64,000 nt of DNA from SZUA-36 sp963801195 (lineage in GTDB: Bacteria > Pseudomonadota > Gammaproteobacteria > Xanthomonadales > SZUA-36). The stretch's first letter is position 1, and each line of letters starts with the position of its first letter. This document shows positions 45,448-54,320 of the stretch, piece by piece. The translations under genes were made by a program, and so were the position numbers. The notes under the pieces were generated by a model. The model did no database searches. It worked only from the letters and a program-made list of their open reading frames with translations, and was not told where the DNA came from. Location: assembly GCA_963801195.1 (NCBI GenBank), contig CAWDDX010000003.1:1302001-1366000 (forward strand), in the 5' to 3' direction.

Positions 45448-46038
45448 TTGAAAACATTAAAACACATGTTCGAGAAGAACCGGGCGTGGGCAACCGCGAT
45501 CAAGGAGAAAGATCCCGGTTTTTTTCCGGCTTTGGCCGCTCAACAGAATCCCGAATACCTTTGGATCGGATGTTCGGACAGCCGGGTGCCTGCAAACCAG
45601 ATTATCGACCTGCAGCCGGGCCAGGTATTTGTACATCGCAATATCGCCAATGTGGTTGTCCACACAGACCTGAACTGTCTGTCGGTCATTCACTTCGCCG
45701 TTGAAGTTCTCAGGGTCAAGCACATCATCGTCTGCGGCCATTACGGCTGCGGTGGCGTCATGGCCGCGGTGGAGGACAAGGACCACGGGCTCATCGATAA
45801 CTGGCTTCGTCACATCAAGGACGTGGACCGTTTCAACGCCCACAAGCTCGAAGGTCTCGACCCGCACGAAAGGCTTGACGCCCTGTGCGAACTGAACGTC
45901 AGGGAACAGGTAACCAACGTATGTAACACGCCCGTGGTGCAGAATGCCTGGAAGGGAGGGCAGGACCTGTCGATACACGGCTGGATTTACAACATCAACA
46001 ACGGTCTCCTGAAGGACCTGGTTGCTTTTGATTCATAA
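45448..46038 (+). CDS. can: Beta-class carbonic anhydrase
   Basis: A 196-residue zinc enzyme that interconverts CO2 and bicarbonate. Zinc ligands Cys42 (CSDSR), His98 and Cys101 (HYGCGG) and the Asp44-Arg46 dyad are clear. The TTG at 45448 is chosen because AAGGAG ends 11 bases upstream; a GTG at 45436 would overlap that site, and an ATG at 45466 is also possible. Single gene. Confidence 0.93.
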   Translation: MKTLKHMFEKNRAWATAIKEKDPGFFPALAAQQNPEYLWIGCSDSRVPANQIIDLQPGQVFVHRNIANVVVHTDLNCLSVIHFAVEVLRVKHIIVCGHYGCGGVMAAVEDKDHGLIDNWLRHIKDVDRFNAHKLEGLDPHERLDALCELNVREQVTNVCNTPVVQNAWKGGQDLSIHGWIYNINNGLLKDLVAFDS

Positions 46039-46071
46039 GGCGATCGCGGAAATGCCGGGTTTACACAAACC

Positions 46072-48021
46072 CTATAAATTGAAGCGTCCGCGCAGACCGG
46101 CGTAAATCGCCCGGCCGGGCCGGACAAAACCAAGGACCTCCTCGTAGCGGGTATCGAACAGGTTGCTGATACGACCCGTCAACTCCAGTGACTTTGTCAA
46201 TTTCCATGAACCGGCCAGGTTAACCACCGTGTAACCGGCGATATCTACCCGTTCTGCAACGTAAGTGATGGGCGAAAAGAAATCATCCTGTTGCGATCCG
46301 GTATAGTTCAGCTTCAGATTCAGGTTGCCACGGTTGCCGGCGAAGTAATAGTCTGCTGAAAGACTTGCCACGTTGCGCGGCCGTCTGATCTCGGCCACCA
46401 TCCTGCCCAACGCGGTCCGCTCCCTGGCATCCGTGTAGGTATACGTAAAAACGAGTACAAAAGAATCACCCAAACGGGCGTCGAGGACAGCTTCGATACC
46501 TTTACGGGTGCTGTCGCTATCCTTGTTTTGAGCGGTGTAAAGGAAAGTCTCCGGGTCAAACACAAAACCATCGATTTCGTCTTGCAGGTCCTGGTCAAAA
46601 TAAGTCAGTTGGGTTTGAAACCGGTCACTTGCCCAGCGGCCATCCAAGCCTATTTCCCAGCCCCTGGATGATTCCGGCTTCAGGTTGGGGTTACCGATAA
46701 AGAAATCTTCAAAATAACCGTAGCGCTCAGTGAAAGTCGGCGCCTTGGAGCCCGTGCCTGCGGATCCACGCAAACGCCAAGTGGGGGAGAGCTGGTAGGA
46801 GACTGCCAGTTGCCAGGTCCCGGCATTGTCAAAATCACTGTAATCATCGAGCCTTGCGCTTGCCGTCCAGGTAAAACCGCTGACAGGCTTGCCGATATAT
46901 TCCAGTGCATAACCATTTACGTCATAGGACTGGTCCTGGTTGGGATCACCATAATCGGTGGCCTCGCCGCGCTGTGAAAAGTCTATGTTCTCGTGCTCCA
47001 ATGCAAAACTGATGCGGTGTTTCCTTGCTTCATCAAGGTCGAAGCCCGCCCTCAAGCGGTAGTCGAGCGTCGTAGAGGCGGTAGAGCCGGACCACCGCTG
47101 GTCGCTGAAATTATCATTGTCGGATTGCATCCGGTTCACGGAAAAACTGCCCGACCACGGCTTTTTAACGGGCTTGTAACTCAATTCGCCGGTCAGGAAA
47201 CCCTGGCTGGTTTCCGTGACCCTGTCAGCGTCTTGTGGCAAGCCGGTGACGAAGTAGTCGATGTCGTCGTATTCACTGGTGGCATCGATCCATTGGCCGG
47301 AAAAACGCAAGTTGAAATCATCGGAGGCGTCGAACGTGATCGCAATGTTGCCGGTGGTGTTTTTCGCACCATCCTTTTCATTACCGCTACGCGAAACGTT
47401 GCTGCCATCGGAATCCAGGTAAGAAATACCGCCATTGATCTGAAACACCTTGCCAGAATATCCACCGTCCACGCTCGCGTTGAACGAATCGAAAGAGCCG
47501 GCCTCGATGTTGCCGGACAGGTACTGGTTTTGTACATCCTTTTTGCGAATGATGTTAATGACGCCTGCGATTGCATCACTCCCCCAGGTGGCGCTTTGCG
47601 GTCCGCGAATGATCTCAATACGCTCGATATTGGAGGTCAGGGCAAACTGATATTGGAATTCACCGCTGTTAGCCGGATCGTTGGCACGCACACCATCCAT
47701 CAGCACCAGTAACTGGTTGGCTTCAGCACCGCGCACACGCACCTGGGTTTGCGAACCGGCGCCGCCTGACTGGCTGACCGCAAAACCCGGCACGTCACGC
47801 AGAAGATCAGACAGGTACTTGACCTGCTTTTGCTCGATCTCATCATGTGTTATGACCGTGACGGAACTACCGATGTCGCCGACGGAAATCGGTTCGATTC
47901 TTGCCGTGACCAGCACGTGTTCAAGTTCCAGGGATTCATCAGCCGTCAGCAATTGGCTGAATGCGGCGATCAGTACAGATACCAGCGCAGTTACGCCCGT
48001 CCTGGTGTGTCGTTTGGTCAT
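46072..48021 (-). CDS. btuB: Vitamin B12 TonB-dependent receptor BtuB
   Basis: A 649-residue outer-membrane beta-barrel for cobalamin. It has a signal peptide, then a TonB box-like EHVLVTA, a plug domain (SVTVITHDEIEQKQVKYLSDLLRDVPG, RGPQSATWGSDAIAGVINII) and a 22-strand barrel ending in GRFNL with a terminal hydrophobic/aromatic pattern. The identification is supported by the cobalamin riboswitch directly upstream. The ATG at 48021 is chosen because it begins the signal peptide. No btuCDF genes follow in the window. Confidence 0.93.
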   Translation of the reverse strand: MTKRHTRTGVTALVSVLIAAFSQLLTADESLELEHVLVTARIEPISVGDIGSSVTVITHDEIEQKQVKYLSDLLRDVPGFAVSQSGGAGSQTQVRVRGAEANQLLVLMDGVRANDPANSGEFQYQFALTSNIERIEIIRGPQSATWGSDAIAGVINIIRKKDVQNQYLSGNIEAGSFDSFNASVDGGYSGKVFQINGGISYLDSDGSNVSRSGNEKDGAKNTTGNIAITFDASDDFNLRFSGQWIDATSEYDDIDYFVTGLPQDADRVTETSQGFLTGELSYKPVKKPWSGSFSVNRMQSDNDNFSDQRWSGSTASTTLDYRLRAGFDLDEARKHRISFALEHENIDFSQRGEATDYGDPNQDQSYDVNGYALEYIGKPVSGFTWTASARLDDYSDFDNAGTWQLAVSYQLSPTWRLRGSAGTGSKAPTFTERYGYFEDFFIGNPNLKPESSRGWEIGLDGRWASDRFQTQLTYFDQDLQDEIDGFVFDPETFLYTAQNKDSDSTRKGIEAVLDARLGDSFVLVFTYTYTDARERTALGRMVAEIRRPRNVASLSADYYFAGNRGNLNLKLNYTGSQQDDFFSPITYVAERVDIAGYTVVNLAGSWKLTKSLELTGRISNLFDTRYEEVLGFVRPGRAIYAGLRGRFNL

Positions 48022-48171
48022 TGTCTTTTCCCGGCGCGATCCCACCCGAACGCACAACGCTGTGCCGCTTGCGGTGATTTGAAGCCGGGAGTCTGTTTCT
48101 GGTTCCGGTGGAGCCGGTGGAAGCAGTGCTCACCCGCTACCGCCCGCCGCGGATGCACAAGTGAATAAAAC

Positions 48172-48345
48172 TGCTGGCCGGTCTCCGGGCTTGCGAAGAG
48201 CGGTGTGAAAAACCGCTGATGACGGGTCGCCTTCCCATGCGATGCACAGTGGCTGCAATGACCCGTACCTTCGCCTACCGTTGCGGGGGCAGCGACGGAA
48301 TTGCCGAAAACCGGCTCACCGTCTTCCCGTTTAATCCTCTGACCG
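48172..48345 (-). promoter_or_regulatory. Cobalamin (B12) riboswitch upstream of btuB
   Basis: On the minus strand the conserved elements follow in order: AAACGGGAAGACGGTGAG, CTGCCCCCGCAACGGTA, GCCACTGTGC, TGGGAAGGCGAC and the B12 box GCCCGGAGACCGGCC. About 150 bases of leader follow to the btuB ATG. It should shut btuB when adenosylcobalamin is plentiful. Confidence 0.95.
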
Positions 48346-48379
48346 AGCAGTCAGGAGGACACCTGCAGACTAGCTGAAG

Positions 48380-49024
48380 AGATTGATGGATTGGTGCGTC
48401 ATTGTCAAGCTGAAGGACCCTTCGCCCTGTTCCAACACCAGGCTCTCGACCGTACCGACAGATTGTCGAGGTTTGGCGACAAAGCCCGGTATTCCTTGAA
48501 GCGGTATGAAATAGCATCACAGAGCACTTCGCTACGCCATCGGCTGGCACCAGTGCGCCGTGAACTGTCGTTAACTGGCTACAGGTTCAGTACGACCTTG
48601 AAAGCAGCGGCTCCGGCGGAGCGGGACTTCGGCGGCGTATCCATGTTTTTGATGGTTTTGAAGTTTACCAACCTCAAGCACAAATTCATGTAGTGACGCG
48701 AATAGATCTCTCCCTGACCCTGCGTTGGAGTTGCCGTCTGACCAATGAGACTTGCTCAGACGGTTTTTTAGACCCGGCGTGGCTGGTATCGGCACTTTTG
48801 CCGGCGTCCAGGTCAATTTTGACGAGCTGGCGCGTTTGGTATTTTTTTCATCAAAATGTAATGTATTCCCCTCCTGCAGCGGGCACATAACGGGTTCGAG
48901 ACCGGTATCAACATTGTTTTGCCTTGGTACTGAAAGCTTTACAGGTGAGCAGAAGATGTTGGCGCAATTAATGCACCAGGGACTGGGGAGTCTTTTAGTT
49001 GCCGGCCAAACGAGAGAATAAAAA
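48380..49024. other. Intergenic region between btuB leader and PLD gene
   Basis: About 640 bases without a recognisable gene. Open frames exist on both strands (48391-48693 plus, 48752-49021 plus, 48571-49173 minus) but show no family resemblance. The strong plus-strand terminator at 48734-48769 implies a transcript arriving from the left that is not explained by any gene. Confidence 0.55.
48734..48769 (+). terminator. Orphan intrinsic terminator
   Basis: Stem CCGTCTGA / TCAGACGG with a 14-base loop followed by six T on the plus strand. No plus-strand gene ends nearby; the closest plus-strand gene to the left is carbonic anhydrase, 2.7 kb away beyond the minus-strand btuB. Confidence 0.85.
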
Positions 49025-49912
49025 ATGTCCCTTTTGACGTGTAAGAAAGATCGCAAGAACGCTCGAATGAGCGGCCGCGGACAGATAACGGTCATGGTGC
49101 TCATTGTGGTATCTGTCCTTTGCGGATCCTGCACAACCCGCCGGATGCTGGAACCGGACGCCATCCGCAGCACTCCGCTTATCGCCGGAGAACAGGGTCT
49201 TACCGGTCAGGACAAGGCAGAGGCTGTTATCAAAGAAGTTGCCAAAGACGCTCCGGACGCTGCTGCCTTTCACAAGCTCCTCCTGAAGGTCGCAGCGCTC
49301 AGCGACGTGCCGTTGTTCAAGGACAGCAGGGCGGAACTTTTGATAGACGGTCCGATGACCTACCAGGCAATGCTCGGCGCCATTGAACGCGCGAAGCGTT
49401 TCATTTATTTGGAAACCTTCATATTCTCGGATAATCAGATCGGGCGACAATTTGCAGATGCGTTGACGCACAAAGCGCTCGAAGGAGTCGAGTTTTATCT
49501 GATTTACGACAGCATCGGCAGCGCGGACAGTGACCCGGAATTCTTTGAGTCGATGAAGAAAACCGGCATCAGGATTCTCGAGTATCACAAGGCCAATCCA
49601 TTGGATGGCGGTAACTTGATGAATGTGAATGAGCGTGATCACCCCAAGCTCATGGTTTTGGACGGCACCGTGGCGTTTACCGGCGGCATTTGGTCAACCG
49701 TGGGTTCCAGTAACCTGGACTACCGCAGTTTTCTGCATAACGATGAAATCAATGCCGTAGTGTTCGGCAAGGGCTTTGCACAGCAAATGGAAGGCCAGTT
49801 CATGGCGGATCTGAAAGAAGCCGATCCGATCACACTCGAGCAGTGGAAGCAACGGCCGTTCAAGGACCGGTTGAAAGAAGTATTCAGCCGTCTATTTCAA
49901 TTCTGGATTTGA
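49025..49912 (+). CDS. Phospholipase D / cardiolipin-synthase-like protein, internally deleted
   Basis: A 295-residue lipoprotein-like protein (Cys36 in VLCGSC after a hydrophobic stretch). The N-terminal half matches cardiolipin synthase B/C: ELLIDGPMTYQAMLGAIERAKRFIYLETFIF and a complete HKD motif (His206, Lys208, Asp213). Directly after TGG at 220 the sequence jumps to IWSTVGSSNLDYRSFLHNDEINAVVF, the tail of the second HKD domain. About 170 residues, including the second His-Lys pair, are therefore missing in frame. The product may be inactive, or act as a dimer like single-HKD PLD nucleases. In intact relatives it makes cardiolipin from phosphatidylglycerol. Confidence 0.85.
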   Translation: MSLLTCKKDRKNARMSGRGQITVMVLIVVSVLCGSCTTRRMLEPDAIRSTPLIAGEQGLTGQDKAEAVIKEVAKDAPDAAAFHKLLLKVAALSDVPLFKDSRAELLIDGPMTYQAMLGAIERAKRFIYLETFIFSDNQIGRQFADALTHKALEGVEFYLIYDSIGSADSDPEFFESMKKTGIRILEYHKANPLDGGNLMNVNERDHPKLMVLDGTVAFTGGIWSTVGSSNLDYRSFLHNDEINAVVFGKGFAQQMEGQFMADLKEADPITLEQWKQRPFKDRLKEVFSRLFQFWI

Positions 49913-50307
49913 TGCCCGTCACTGCTTTTCTCTTCCACGTGTTTGGCCGTTTGTATGTAGCTTATTATAAAGAGAGCGCCCAGTAGCAAATCCACCAGGA
50001 ACGGGGCCAGCGCGGCGCTTTCGATGCGATGACTCAAAAAAAGCCATACAACAGCACCCGAGGCGAGAAGTTTTTCGGCAATGGCCGGGATCATCAATGG
50101 CCGGTAACGCAGCGGGTCACGTGCAATCAAAAGAAAGGCGAGTTGCCATGCGAGGGCGACACCCAGGAACCCATAATATTGTTCAGGGTGATTGGTGGCC
50201 GGCGGGAAGTCGCGGCCGATTTTTCCTTCCAGGAAATACATCGGCAGCAGGAGCACAATGCCATACACGCCCGACCAGAAGAAAACCCGTCTTGCAAATT
50301 TCATCAT
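49897..50307 (-). CDS. Small four-helix membrane protein, unknown function
   Basis: A 136-residue inner-membrane protein with four hydrophobic segments (about 8-26, 44-62, 73-92, 100-118) and a charged C-terminal tail. I do not recognise the family. It starts with ATG-ATG at 50307/50304. It is convergent with the PLD gene and overlaps its end by 16 bases. Confidence 0.7.
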   Translation of the reverse strand: MMKFARRVFFWSGVYGIVLLLPMYFLEGKIGRDFPPATNHPEQYYGFLGVALAWQLAFLLIARDPLRYRPLMIPAIAEKLLASGAVVWLFLSHRIESAALAPFLVDLLLGALFIISYIQTAKHVEEKSSDGHQIQN

Positions 50308-50474
50308 ATATCCTGCAAACTGCCGTGGATCATCATAAGTCTAGCTGGTTTGCTTCTGAATTCCAGTGTGTTAAGTCGCCGGTATTTTTACCGCTCTCGA
50401 TCAGATCGGATAACCGCAGGCATTGGAATGATGAACCCCTGGGGGTCCGTCGGACTTCACCGATCGAATGTGTC

Positions 50475-50493
50475 AAGTCCGACAGGCTGCTAG
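50475..50493. repeat. Family B repeat end fragment at the acyl-CoA ligase stop
   Basis: AAGTCCGACAGGCTGCTAG equals the right terminal repeat of family B (one change). The rest of the element is not recognisable. Its CTAG contains the TAG stop of the acyl-CoA ligase gene, just as at mlaA. Confidence 0.65.
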
Positions 50494-52118
50494 TCAGCCA
50501 CCTCGAACGCATACCCGTCAAATTGCTTCCGCAATATCATTTTCTGGATTTTTCCGGTTGCGGTGTGCGGTATTTCGTCGACAAATTCGACCGCGTCCGG
50601 CATCCACCAACCGGCGATTTTTCCCTCGAGGTAGGCCAGCACATCTGCGCCGCTGACCTCCGAGCCGGTTTTACGCACCACGACCATTAAAGGCCGCTCG
50701 GTCCACTTCGGGTGGGCGATACCAATCACCGCCGCTTCGGCAACACCTTCGCAACCAAGCGCTGTATTTTCGACTGCAATGGATGATATCCACTCGCCGC
50801 CGGACTTGATGACATCCTTGTCGCGGTCGGTGACCTGCATATAACCCAGTTCGTCGATGTTGGCGATATCGCCGGTGTCGAACCAGCCATCCTCATCCAG
50901 GATGTTTTCATCCAGCTTGTAATAAGCCTTTGAAATAGCCGGGCCACGCACCAGCAGGTGACCGGCGGTTACGCCATCACGTGGCAAATCATTGTGATTG
51001 TCGTCGACAATTTTCATTTCCACGAGGTAGGGCGTGCGACCCTGCTTGAGTTTCAATTTGACCCGCGCCTCACCCTTAAGGTGTTCGGTGGCGTGTTTCA
51101 GCTTTCCGGTGGTTCCCACCGGTGACATTTCTGTCATACCCCAGCCGTGTATAACCTCGACGTCGTATTTGTTTTCAAGCAGTTCGATCATCATCTGCGG
51201 ACAAGCTGCCCCGCCGATTATGACCCTTTTGAGGTAAGGTAAATGCAGGTCATTTTTTTCGAGATGTTGCAGAAGACCCAACCACACGGTTGGCACGGCG
51301 GCGGATGCGGAGACTTTTTCAGCGTCCAGCAATTCGTAAATGCTTTTGCCATCCATACCCGCCCCGGGCATGATCATGCCGGCACCTGCGGCCGGTATCG
51401 AGAAGGTAATGGCCCATGCATTGGCATGGAACATGGGCACGATGGGCAAAACGTTGTCATTTGAATTCACGCCAAGGACGTCGGGCTGGTTGCACATCAG
51501 GCTGTGCAGGACATTGGAGCGGTGAGAATAAAGCACGCCCTTGGGGTTGCCGGTGGTGCCCGATGTGTAACAAAGACCGGCGGCGGTATTCTCGTCAAAC
51601 GATGCCCAGGCGAAATCTGCATCGGACGCCGCCAGCCAGGTTTCATAGGCATGGGCATTTGGCAGACTGGTCGTGGGCATATGCGCCTCATCGGTCAGGA
51701 TGATGTACTTTTCAATGGTTGCAAGCCTTGGCGCAATGGCTTCGATGAGCGGCACGAAAGTGAGATCGACAAACAGGATCCTGTCTTCCGCGTGGTTCAT
51801 GATATAGACCAGCTGTTGGGCGAATAACCTCGGGTTAACCGTGTGGCTGATTGCGCCAAGACCCATGATGCCGTACCAGACCTCAACATGCCGGTCGGTG
51901 TTCCATGCCATTGTCGCAATCCGGTCGCCCAGCACCATGCCCTCTTTTTGCAGGGCCTTGGCGACGCGCAGCGCACGTATCCGCAGATCGGAATAATTTA
52001 TCCGTCGTATGGGTCCTTCGACCGACCGGGTCACCATCTCACGCTCGCCGTGATTCAAAGCCGCGTGATCGAGAATGGTTTGAACAAGCAATGGATAATC
52101 CTGCATCAGTCCCAGCAT
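50490..52118 (-). CDS. Fatty-acyl-CoA ligase (AMP-dependent synthetase)
   Basis: A 542-residue adenylate-forming enzyme. The AMP-binding loop YTSGTTGNPKG is at about 184-194, with GWGMTEMSP (A5), DGWFDTGDIA (A7) and the C-terminal Lys in PHTATGKIQKM. The pattern and length resemble medium/long-chain acyl-CoA synthetases of the AlkK type. It activates fatty acids with ATP and CoA for beta-oxidation. Its stop codon coincides with a family B repeat end. Confidence 0.9.
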   Translation of the reverse strand: MLGLMQDYPLLVQTILDHAALNHGEREMVTRSVEGPIRRINYSDLRIRALRVAKALQKEGMVLGDRIATMAWNTDRHVEVWYGIMGLGAISHTVNPRLFAQQLVYIMNHAEDRILFVDLTFVPLIEAIAPRLATIEKYIILTDEAHMPTTSLPNAHAYETWLAASDADFAWASFDENTAAGLCYTSGTTGNPKGVLYSHRSNVLHSLMCNQPDVLGVNSNDNVLPIVPMFHANAWAITFSIPAAGAGMIMPGAGMDGKSIYELLDAEKVSASAAVPTVWLGLLQHLEKNDLHLPYLKRVIIGGAACPQMMIELLENKYDVEVIHGWGMTEMSPVGTTGKLKHATEHLKGEARVKLKLKQGRTPYLVEMKIVDDNHNDLPRDGVTAGHLLVRGPAISKAYYKLDENILDEDGWFDTGDIANIDELGYMQVTDRDKDVIKSGGEWISSIAVENTALGCEGVAEAAVIGIAHPKWTERPLMVVVRKTGSEVSGADVLAYLEGKIAGWWMPDAVEFVDEIPHTATGKIQKMILRKQFDGYAFEVAD

Positions 52119-52344
52119 GTGTTTGTCCTTTTAAGTTATCTGGCTGTTGTTGTATTGGATAATATACCAATAGTTTGAATGGCGAGTTCGGGCCGGTAAA
52201 TTTTCATTGTCCAATCTTTTTCACCGTCCTGACTGTGTAAATGGCAGGTTGTATGGGTTTCCGTGGTCCGCGCAGACCGGATGTTTCCAAGTCGTCCTGA
52301 TTGGATTAGTATGGTGTATCCACATTAACCTGCGAGAAAATATT

Positions 52345-52533
52345 ATGCCCTTTTGGCAACGATTCCTGATTTTGCTGGTCGCCGTGATGGCCGTCAGTTT
52401 TATCGTTGGCCTTATCTGGCATGCGATGTTTAATTTTTACCTGCCGAGTTATATCTCCGGCGTAGTGGGCGGGCTCTCGGCGGTCGTGATCTGGGATATT
52501 CTGAAAAAGACAAAACCGAAATCGCCGCGGTAA
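52345..52533 (+). CDS. Small membrane protein (62 residues)
   Basis: A 62-residue protein: short N-terminus, two hydrophobic stretches (FLILLVAVMAVSFIVGLIWH and YISGVVGGLSAVVIWDI) and a basic tail KKTKPKSPR. The ATG at 52345 is chosen because the upstream part of the frame looks non-coding. Function unknown. It lies 65 bases before the GST-like gene. Confidence 0.6.
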   Translation: MPFWQRFLILLVAVMAVSFIVGLIWHAMFNFYLPSYISGVVGGLSAVVIWDILKKTKPKSPR

Positions 52534-52597
52534 TTTTCGGTCTTGAAATCCTGAACACCCTGCATCGATCCCTGGCCACAACCAACTGGAGCGTGCT

Positions 52598-53542
52598 GTG
52601 ACCGGAAAGCGACTTTTTATTCACTCGGTTTTTCTTTTTCTGCTGCCGCTCATCGTCGCCTGGTACGGTATTTCAGTCACCGGTGCGCTTGCGCTTGTCA
52701 TCGTCGCGCTGGTTTGGCGCTGGCTGATTACCTTGAGTGGCATCATCGCACCGGAAAAAACGCCCGACATCGAACTTGAAACCATTGCCGCCAGCCACTT
52801 TGTCGAGAAAGTTCGCTGGTGTATGGACCGTCTCGAAATTGACTACACGGAACGTCAGTGGGTTGGTGTGCTGGGGGTTTTTTCCAAGGGCCGCTCGGTG
52901 CCCGAACTTAAAATCCGCACCGGCCTGGTACGTTCGCGGATCGGCAATTCAGCTGAAATCCTGCGTTACCTGTGGGGGGCGTACGCCGCCGGCCCGGGTG
53001 ACAAGGCACGTTTCCTGGAACCGACGCTGGAGCGCCTGGCCCTGGAGAAGAAACTCGACCGATACGGCAGGGACCTGCAGGTGTGGGTCTACTATCACAT
53101 TCTCGATAACCGTGAACTGTCGCAGCACGCCTGGGGTTGCAGCAGTCCGTCGATACCCGCCTGGCAACGTTACCTCGTGATCGCCACTTACCCGCTTTTG
53201 CGTGTCCTGTTACGCAAGGCCTTCAACATAGACGACGACCATTACGCAAAGTGTGTGGAACACATTGAAACCATGCTGTCAGAAATCGACGCGCTGTTGG
53301 CCGATGGCAGGGTTTCGATACTTGGTGATGCGTCGATCAATTACGTCGACATCACGTTCGCGTCTTTTTCGGCCTTGTGGTTGCAACCCCCGGAGTTCGC
53401 ACTGGAAAAAGCCGATGCGGTACGTTTCGACCGGCAACGCGCGCCCGCCGCGATGCGGGCGGACATCGAACGCTGGATTGAAGCCTGGCCCCGCGCGAGC
53501 GGGTTTGTTACCGCGCTTTACCAGTCAGAACGCAAATGCTGA
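52598..53542 (+). CDS. Glutathione S-transferase-like protein with N-terminal membrane helices
   Basis: A 314-residue protein. Two hydrophobic helices (about 7-45) are followed by a thioredoxin-like GST N-domain (ASHFVEKVRWCMDRLEIDYTERQW; VPELKIR region) and an all-helical C-domain with an acidic turn (LLADGRVSILGDASINYVDITFASF, the N-capping box of GSTs). Start is GTG at 52598. Possibly membrane-bound detoxification; the substrate is unknown. Confidence 0.78.
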   Translation: MTGKRLFIHSVFLFLLPLIVAWYGISVTGALALVIVALVWRWLITLSGIIAPEKTPDIELETIAASHFVEKVRWCMDRLEIDYTERQWVGVLGVFSKGRSVPELKIRTGLVRSRIGNSAEILRYLWGAYAAGPGDKARFLEPTLERLALEKKLDRYGRDLQVWVYYHILDNRELSQHAWGCSSPSIPAWQRYLVIATYPLLRVLLRKAFNIDDDHYAKCVEHIETMLSEIDALLADGRVSILGDASINYVDITFASFSALWLQPPEFALEKADAVRFDRQRAPAAMRADIERWIEAWPRASGFVTALYQSERKC

Positions 53543-53565
53543 CGATATGAATCAGGCAGTTATCT

Positions 53566-54201
53566 TCAGGGCCGCGCGTTAACGGCGGCAATACACTGCG
53601 CCGCGCGTTCCTCGATTGCATCCCAACGGCCGGCGGCGATGTCCGCTGGCACGAACAGGGGCGCCACGAAACCGGCGGCGTAGGCGCCGGCGGCGAACCA
53701 TGCCGCGGCATTGTGCTGGTCCACGCCATTGGTGGGCACGATTTTCAAATATGGCATCGGACCGAGCACGGCACGCACCCAGTCAGGTCCGCCATTCGGG
53801 GATGGGAAAAGTTTGCAAAGCTGGGCGCCGGCCCTGTGTGCGCGTAACATTTCGGTCGGTGTATGGGTGCCGGGCATGCTGGCCACACCCAATTGGTTTG
53901 CAGCGGCGACGACCGCCTCGTCGACAACGGGTGAAACGAGAAAACGGGCGCCGGCTTCCACAGACTTTCGCGCTTCTTCTGCGTCCATGACCGTACCGGT
54001 TCCCACCACCAGTCCTTCACGGCGGGAGAAATCCTCGACCAGTTCATAAACGCCTGGAACAGTCAGCGTGAACTCGATGATCGTGAAACCACCGCGTATG
54101 GCTGCGTCCATCGCTTTTGCGGCTTTATCCTGGTCATTGGTGCGTAAAATCGCGCTGGCTTTAACTCTGCCGTAAAGTTCGACGAAGGCGTCCGGGGTCA
54201 C
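53566..54201 (-). CDS. eda: KDPG/KHG-type 2-keto-3-deoxy-6-phosphogluconate aldolase
   Basis: A 211-residue class I aldolase that splits KDPG to pyruvate and glyceraldehyde-3-phosphate (Entner-Doudoroff) or related keto-deoxy acids. Glu43 (IIEFTL) and Schiff-base Lys130 (CKLFPSP) are at the expected places, with GTGTV and PGTHTPTE motifs. GTG at 54201 is chosen because AGGAG lies 8 bases upstream; the longer ATG frame adds 16 poorly fitting residues. It is convergent with the GST-like gene and has no edd in the window. Confidence 0.88.
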   Translation of the reverse strand: MTPDAFVELYGRVKASAILRTNDQDKAAKAMDAAIRGGFTIIEFTLTVPGVYELVEDFSRREGLVVGTGTVMDAEEARKSVEAGARFLVSPVVDEAVVAAANQLGVASMPGTHTPTEMLRAHRAGAQLCKLFPSPNGGPDWVRAVLGPMPYLKIVPTNGVDQHNAAAWFAAGAYAAGFVAPLFVPADIAAGRWDAIEERAAQCIAAVNARP

Positions 54202-54320
54202 GGGGGTTTCTCCTGGGTAATGGTTGCTCAAGTAATGAATGTTAACCATAAAGCACGGGTTTTCACAGCGAAGATATGCACAAAATTGCGCCGGTTTATT
54301 AAGCCGCCCCGACTTTCCGG

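Noticed and set aside
48571..49173. 200-codon minus-strand frame opposite the PLD gene start
   Set aside because: No recognisable motifs, crosses the orphan terminator and overlaps the start of a recognisable protein.
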